DNA from: an uncultured Phascolarctobacterium sp.
GTDB lineage: Bacteria; Bacillota; Negativicutes; Acidaminococcales; Acidaminococcaceae
Direction: 5' to 3'
Assembly (NCBI GenBank): GCA_934234275.1
Contig: CAKQHU010000054.1
Span: 1 to 8,255 of the forward strand
DNA length: 8,255 nucleotides
This document shows, piece by piece, positions 5,482 to 8,255 of this stretch. The position numbers and the translations under genes are program-made. The notes under the pieces are model-generated. The model did no database searches, was not told where the DNA came from, and was given only the letters and a program-made list of their open reading frames with translations. Position 1 is the stretch's first letter, and the number at the start of each line of letters is the position of its first letter.

Positions 5482-6042
5482 GTGTTGGAACATAAAAATA
5501 TTTATCAACTTGTTCTCGCCGGTGTATTGTGCGCTATAGGCTTAGTTGTACCTATGGTTATGCCGAAGGTGATTATCGGACCGATGTCCTTTACTTTGGG
5601 TGCGCATGTGGCAATTTTTCTGGCAATGTTTATTTCACCTAAGGTGGCAGCTGCTGTCTGCCTTGGTACAACGATGGGCTTCTTCGTAACCACGCCTTTG
5701 ATTATCGCTGCGCGTGCAGCAACCCATATTATTTTTGCTCTGGTTGGTGCATTAATTATTAAGCGCTATCCGAATATTATGGAGAGCTTTGTGGCCGGTA
5801 TCGGTCTGAATCTGGGACTTGCCGTATTGCATGCTTTGGGAGAAGTGCTTGTGGTAGCTCCCTTCTTCTTCAGCGGTTATATGTTTACGCCGGAGCAGCT
5901 GTCTAATGGCTTTATAATGAGCGTTATCGTGCTGGTAGGTGCCGGTACTGTGCTGCATTCGGTTATGGATTGCAGTATTTCCGTGCTGCTGTGGAAATTT
6001 GTCAGAGCGGCAGTGCCGTCTATCAAGCTGATTCGTGGCTAA
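5482..6042 (+). CDS. ECF transporter S component, NiaX-like (putative niacin uptake)
   Basis: This 186-residue very hydrophobic protein has about six membrane segments (roughly 8-28, 38-52, 54-70, 73-93, 102-130 and 144-176). That size and topology fit the substrate-binding S subunit of an energy-coupling-factor transporter, which shares a separately encoded EcfA/EcfA'/EcfT module. The stretch GPMSFTLGAHVAIFLAMFIS (33-52) and the following LGTTMGFF and ARAATHIIFALVGAL resemble the NiaX group of predicted niacin carriers as I remember it; the substrate is therefore tentative. The start is GTG at 5482 or TTG at 5485, served by GGGAGG at 5471-5476 (5 or 8 nt away); TTG has slightly better spacing. 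It has its own promoter (5423-5451) and a strong terminator (6069-6121), so it is probably monocistronic. No ECF energising genes are in the window. Confidence 0.8.
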   Translation: MLEHKNIYQLVLAGVLCAIGLVVPMVMPKVIIGPMSFTLGAHVAIFLAMFISPKVAAAVCLGTTMGFFVTTPLIIAARAATHIIFALVGALIIKRYPNIMESFVAGIGLNLGLAVLHALGEVLVVAPFFFSGYMFTPEQLSNGFIMSVIVLVGAGTVLHSVMDCSISVLLWKFVRAAVPSIKLIRG

Positions 6043-6068
6043 GATGAGATTTTAAAATTTAAAACTAA

Positions 6069-6121
6069 AAGCGTGCAGGCTTAAGGCTGACGGATGTCAG
6101 CTTGTGCAAGCCTGCACGCTT
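6069..6121. terminator. Bidirectional terminator with nested hairpin
   Basis: AAGCGTGCAGGCTT (6069-6082) pairs perfectly with AAGCCTGCACGCTT (6108-6121). Inside the loop GCTGAC (6086-6091) pairs with GTCAGC (6096-6101) around GGAT. A T-rich run follows on the plus strand (6121-6129), and an A-rich stretch before the stem gives T residues on the minus strand. It sits between the converging ECF S-component and hemL genes and can end both. Confidence 0.85.
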
Positions 6122-6143
6122 ATTTTTTATAATGCTTTAGCTG

Positions 6144-7442
6144 TTATTTTCTTGCTTTGGCAACTTCAGCAAAGGCAATTTCCGCAGCATTGATAGTCTT
6201 TTGCAAATCCTCGGGACTGTGAGCAACGGAAACAAAGTTTGTTTCGAACTGAGAAGGAGGCAGATAGATGCCTTGCTCCAGCATAGAGTGAAAGTAGATT
6301 TTGAAGGCTTCCAGATCGCTGGCTGCAGCGCTGTCAAAATCAGTTACCGGTTTATCACTGAAGAAAACGGTGAACATGCTGCCGAGGCGATGAATCTGTA
6401 CAGGTACACCGGCCTTAGCTGCTGCCTTTTCCAAGCCGCCGGTCAGAATAGCGCAAAGGCTTTCTGCACGGTTGCAGACATCGTTCTGCTCCATGTAGGT
6501 GAGTGCAGCAATGCCTGCGGCCATAGCCAGCGGGTTACCGCTTAAGGTACCTGCCTGATACATCGGGCCTGCAGGAGAAACCATCTGCATGATTTCGCGC
6601 TTGCCGCCGTAAGCAGCAACAGGCAGACCGCCGCCGATTACCTTGCCGAGGCAGGTGATATCGGGGTCAATGTCATAAAGGGACTGGCTGCCGCCCTGAG
6701 CGCTGCGGAAGCCGCTCATAACCTCGTCACAGATGAGGAGAGCACCATACTTTTTAGTGATCGCACGCACGCCTTCCAGGAAGCCTTCGTGCGGAAGCAC
6801 CAGGCCCATGTTGCCCGGAGTAGGCTCCATGATAACGCAGGCGATTTCTTCGCTGCGCTCGGCAAAAACCTTTTCCAGAGCAGGCAGATCGTTGAACGGT
6901 ACGGTAATAGTGGTTGCTGCTACTGCTTTAGGTACGCCCGGGCTGTCGGGTACACCAAAAGTAGCTCCGCCGCTGCCGGCTTTAACAAGCAGGCTGTCAT
7001 GGTGACCATGGTAACAGCCGATGAATTTGATGATGCAGTCACGGCCGGTATAGGCACGTGCTAAGCGCAGAGCGCTCATGGTTGCTTCGGTACCGCTGTT
7101 GACCATGCGGACCATATCCATAGACGGAACGAGGTGGCAGATTAATTTTGCCAGTTCGGTTTCGGCAACAGTCGGAGCGCCGTAGGAGGTGCCCTTTTCA
7201 GCTGCAGCCTTGATAGCGTCGGTTACGCAGTCGGGAACATGGCCCATGAGCAGCGGACCATAGGACATAACGTAGTCGATGTATTCGTTGCCGTCGATGT
7301 CATAGATTTTGCTGCCCTTGCCGCCGGAGATGAACGGCGGTACACCGCCGACACTGCGGAAGGAGCGCACGGGGCTGTTAACGCCGCCGGGGATATATTG
7401 GCGTGCTTCCTCAAAAGCAGCCTGAGATTTTGTATGTTCCAT
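6144..7442 (-). CDS. hemL: Glutamate-1-semialdehyde 2,1-aminomutase
   Basis: HemL isomerises glutamate-1-semialdehyde to 5-aminolevulinate, the last step of the C5 route into tetrapyrroles, using PLP/PMP in the cytoplasm. The 432-residue length is normal. It begins with the substrate region [16 protein letters not shown] (18-33). [18 protein letters not shown] (113-130) is the phosphate-binding segment, YHGHHD is at 144-149, and CDEVMSGFR at 238-246 holds the Asp that contacts the pyridine nitrogen. The PLP lysine is Lys267 in [16 protein letters not shown], and [13 protein letters not shown] follows near 298-310. The start has AAGGAG at 7451-7456, 8 nt upstream and overlapping the hemB stop codon; the two genes are 12 nt apart. 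It is the last gene of the visible haem operon and ends at the bidirectional terminator. Related aminotransferases lack this motif set, so the call is firm. Confidence 0.97.
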   Translation of the reverse strand: MEHTKSQAAFEEARQYIPGGVNSPVRSFRSVGGVPPFISGGKGSKIYDIDGNEYIDYVMSYGPLLMGHVPDCVTDAIKAAAEKGTSYGAPTVAETELAKLICHLVPSMDMVRMVNSGTEATMSALRLARAYTGRDCIIKFIGCYHGHHDSLLVKAGSGGATFGVPDSPGVPKAVAATTITVPFNDLPALEKVFAERSEEIACVIMEPTPGNMGLVLPHEGFLEGVRAITKKYGALLICDEVMSGFRSAQGGSQSLYDIDPDITCLGKVIGGGLPVAAYGGKREIMQMVSPAGPMYQAGTLSGNPLAMAAGIAALTYMEQNDVCNRAESLCAILTGGLEKAAAKAGVPVQIHRLGSMFTVFFSDKPVTDFDSAAASDLEAFKIYFHSMLEQGIYLPPSQFETNFVSVAHSPEDLQKTINAAEIAFAEVAKARK

Positions 7443-7454
7443 TGTTATATCTCC

Positions 7455-8255
7455 TTATTTGCCTTGCAGCCATTTTGCTACATCAAGCGCATGGTAGGTA
7501 ATAATCATTTTGGCACCTGCACGTTTGAAGCCCAGCATGGTTTCCATAACGATACGTTTTTCGTCAATCCAGCCTTTTTCAGCTGCAGCCTTAACCATAG
7601 CATATTCACCGCTGACATTATAAACGCACAGCGGACGGTTAAAGGTTTCGTGTACACGTTGTACAACGTCCAGGAAGGCCAGCGCCGGTTTAACCATAAC
7701 AATATCTGCGCCTTCTTCAATATCCAGAGCAACCTCGCGCAGAGCCTCGTCGCTGTTGGCGGGGTCCATCTGGTAGCCTTTACGGTCGCCTGCGGACGGA
7801 GCAGAGTCTGCTGCAGCACGGAAGGGACCGTAATATGCGGAAGCAAATTTTGCGGAATAAGCCATGATAGGAATATGGTTGAAGCCTGCTGCATCCAGTG
7901 CTTCGCGGATAGCCTTAACATAACCGTCCATCATATTGGAAGGAGCAATCATGTCAGCACCGGCCTGAGCGTGGGATACGGCAACCTTAGCCAGCAGCGG
8001 CAAAGTTTCATCGTTGTTGACGGTGCAGCCGTTTTGCAGTACGCCGCAATGACCATGCTCGGTGTATTCGCACAGGCAGACGTCGGTAATGATAACCAGC
8101 TCGGGGTATTTTGCTTTAATCAGCTTGCAGGCCTGCTGTACAGGCTCGTTCATATCCCAGCCGCTGCTGCCGACAGCATCCTTGTAGGACGGTACGCCGA
8201 AGAGCAGGACAGCGGGAATACCCAACTCAACAACCTCGTCAACGCATTCCATAAC
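7455..8255 (-). CDS. hemB: Porphobilinogen synthase (5' end cut by window)
   Basis: HemB (delta-aminolevulinate dehydratase) condenses two 5-aminolevulinate molecules into porphobilinogen, so it uses the product of the next gene, hemL. The frame stays open to the window edge; about 266 residues are visible of a family length near 325, so roughly 60 N-terminal residues lie outside. The Met at 8252 is internal and is not the start. Counting from it, [13 protein letters not shown] holds the three zinc-binding cysteines (59, 61, 69), marking a zinc-dependent form. The two substrate Schiff-base lysines are Lys135 in [16 protein letters not shown] and Lys188 in [10 protein letters not shown], 53 residues apart as in E. 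coli. [13 protein letters not shown] and the C-terminal [19 protein letters not shown] are also typical. The order hemB > hemL with a 12-nt gap indicates one transcript, probably with earlier haem genes further right. Confidence 0.97.
   Translation of the reverse strand, partial: VMECVDEVVELGIPAVLLFGVPSYKDAVGSSGWDMNEPVQQACKLIKAKYPELVIITDVCLCEYTEHGHCGVLQNGCTVNNDETLPLLAKVAVSHAQAGADMIAPSNMMDGYVKAIREALDAAGFNHIPIMAYSAKFASAYYGPFRAAADSAPSAGDRKGYQMDPANSDEALREVALDIEEGADIVMVKPALAFLDVVQRVHETFNRPLCVYNVSGEYAMVKAAAEKGWIDEKRIVMETMLGFKRAGAKMIITYHALDVAKWLQGK

Overview
The window looks like a chromosomal stretch from an anaerobic Bacillota, plausibly Negativicutes or Clostridia. The reasons are AGGAGG-type ribosome binding sites, an [FeFe]-hydrogenase maturase, a C5-pathway haem operon and an ECF-type vitamin transporter subunit. 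No rRNA, tRNA, CRISPR array, insertion sequence or phage gene is visible. The genus cannot be fixed from the sequence alone.

Left part (1-3229, all minus strand): a tight operon reading iscS > hydE > mnmA. A cysteine desulfurase releases sulfur from cysteine. HydE, a radical-SAM enzyme with two cysteine motifs for Fe-S clusters, helps build the [FeFe]-hydrogenase H-cluster. MnmA puts sulfur on wobble uridine of tRNAs and is cut by the left window edge. iscS and hydE are 4 nt apart; hydE and mnmA overlap by 41 nt.

Middle (3230-5117): a 401-nt divergent intergenic region carries back-to-back promoters for iscS (minus) and cysK (plus). On the cysK side it also has a palindrome at the transcription start region and a possible 10-codon leader peptide ending in cysteine. 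cysK (cysteine synthase) faces an Rrf2/IscR-like regulator gene, and two adjacent hairpins between them act as terminators. The regulator has three cysteines suited to an Fe-S cluster. Its own promoter holds a palindrome resembling the one at cysK. The group reads as a cysteine-supply, sulfur-mobilisation and Fe-S module under one sensor.

Right-centre (5118-6143): a 364-nt intergenic region holds the regulator promoter, then 5198-5271 where I see nothing convincing. A dense group of DnaA-box-like 9-mers follows, including a 35-bp near-perfect palindrome made of two consensus boxes head to head, then an AT-rich run. A strong promoter then drives a small membrane protein, an ECF transporter S component that resembles NiaX. 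A large nested hairpin terminator separates it from the haem genes.

Right part (6144-8255, minus strand): hemB > hemL, the downstream end of a haem/tetrapyrrole operon. hemB lacks its N-terminus because of the window edge.

Most of the window is ordinary core metabolism. The points most worth checking are the DnaA-box palindrome cluster at 5285-5389, the shared palindrome at the rrf2 and cysK promoters, the cysK leader, and the placement of hydE between iscS and mnmA.
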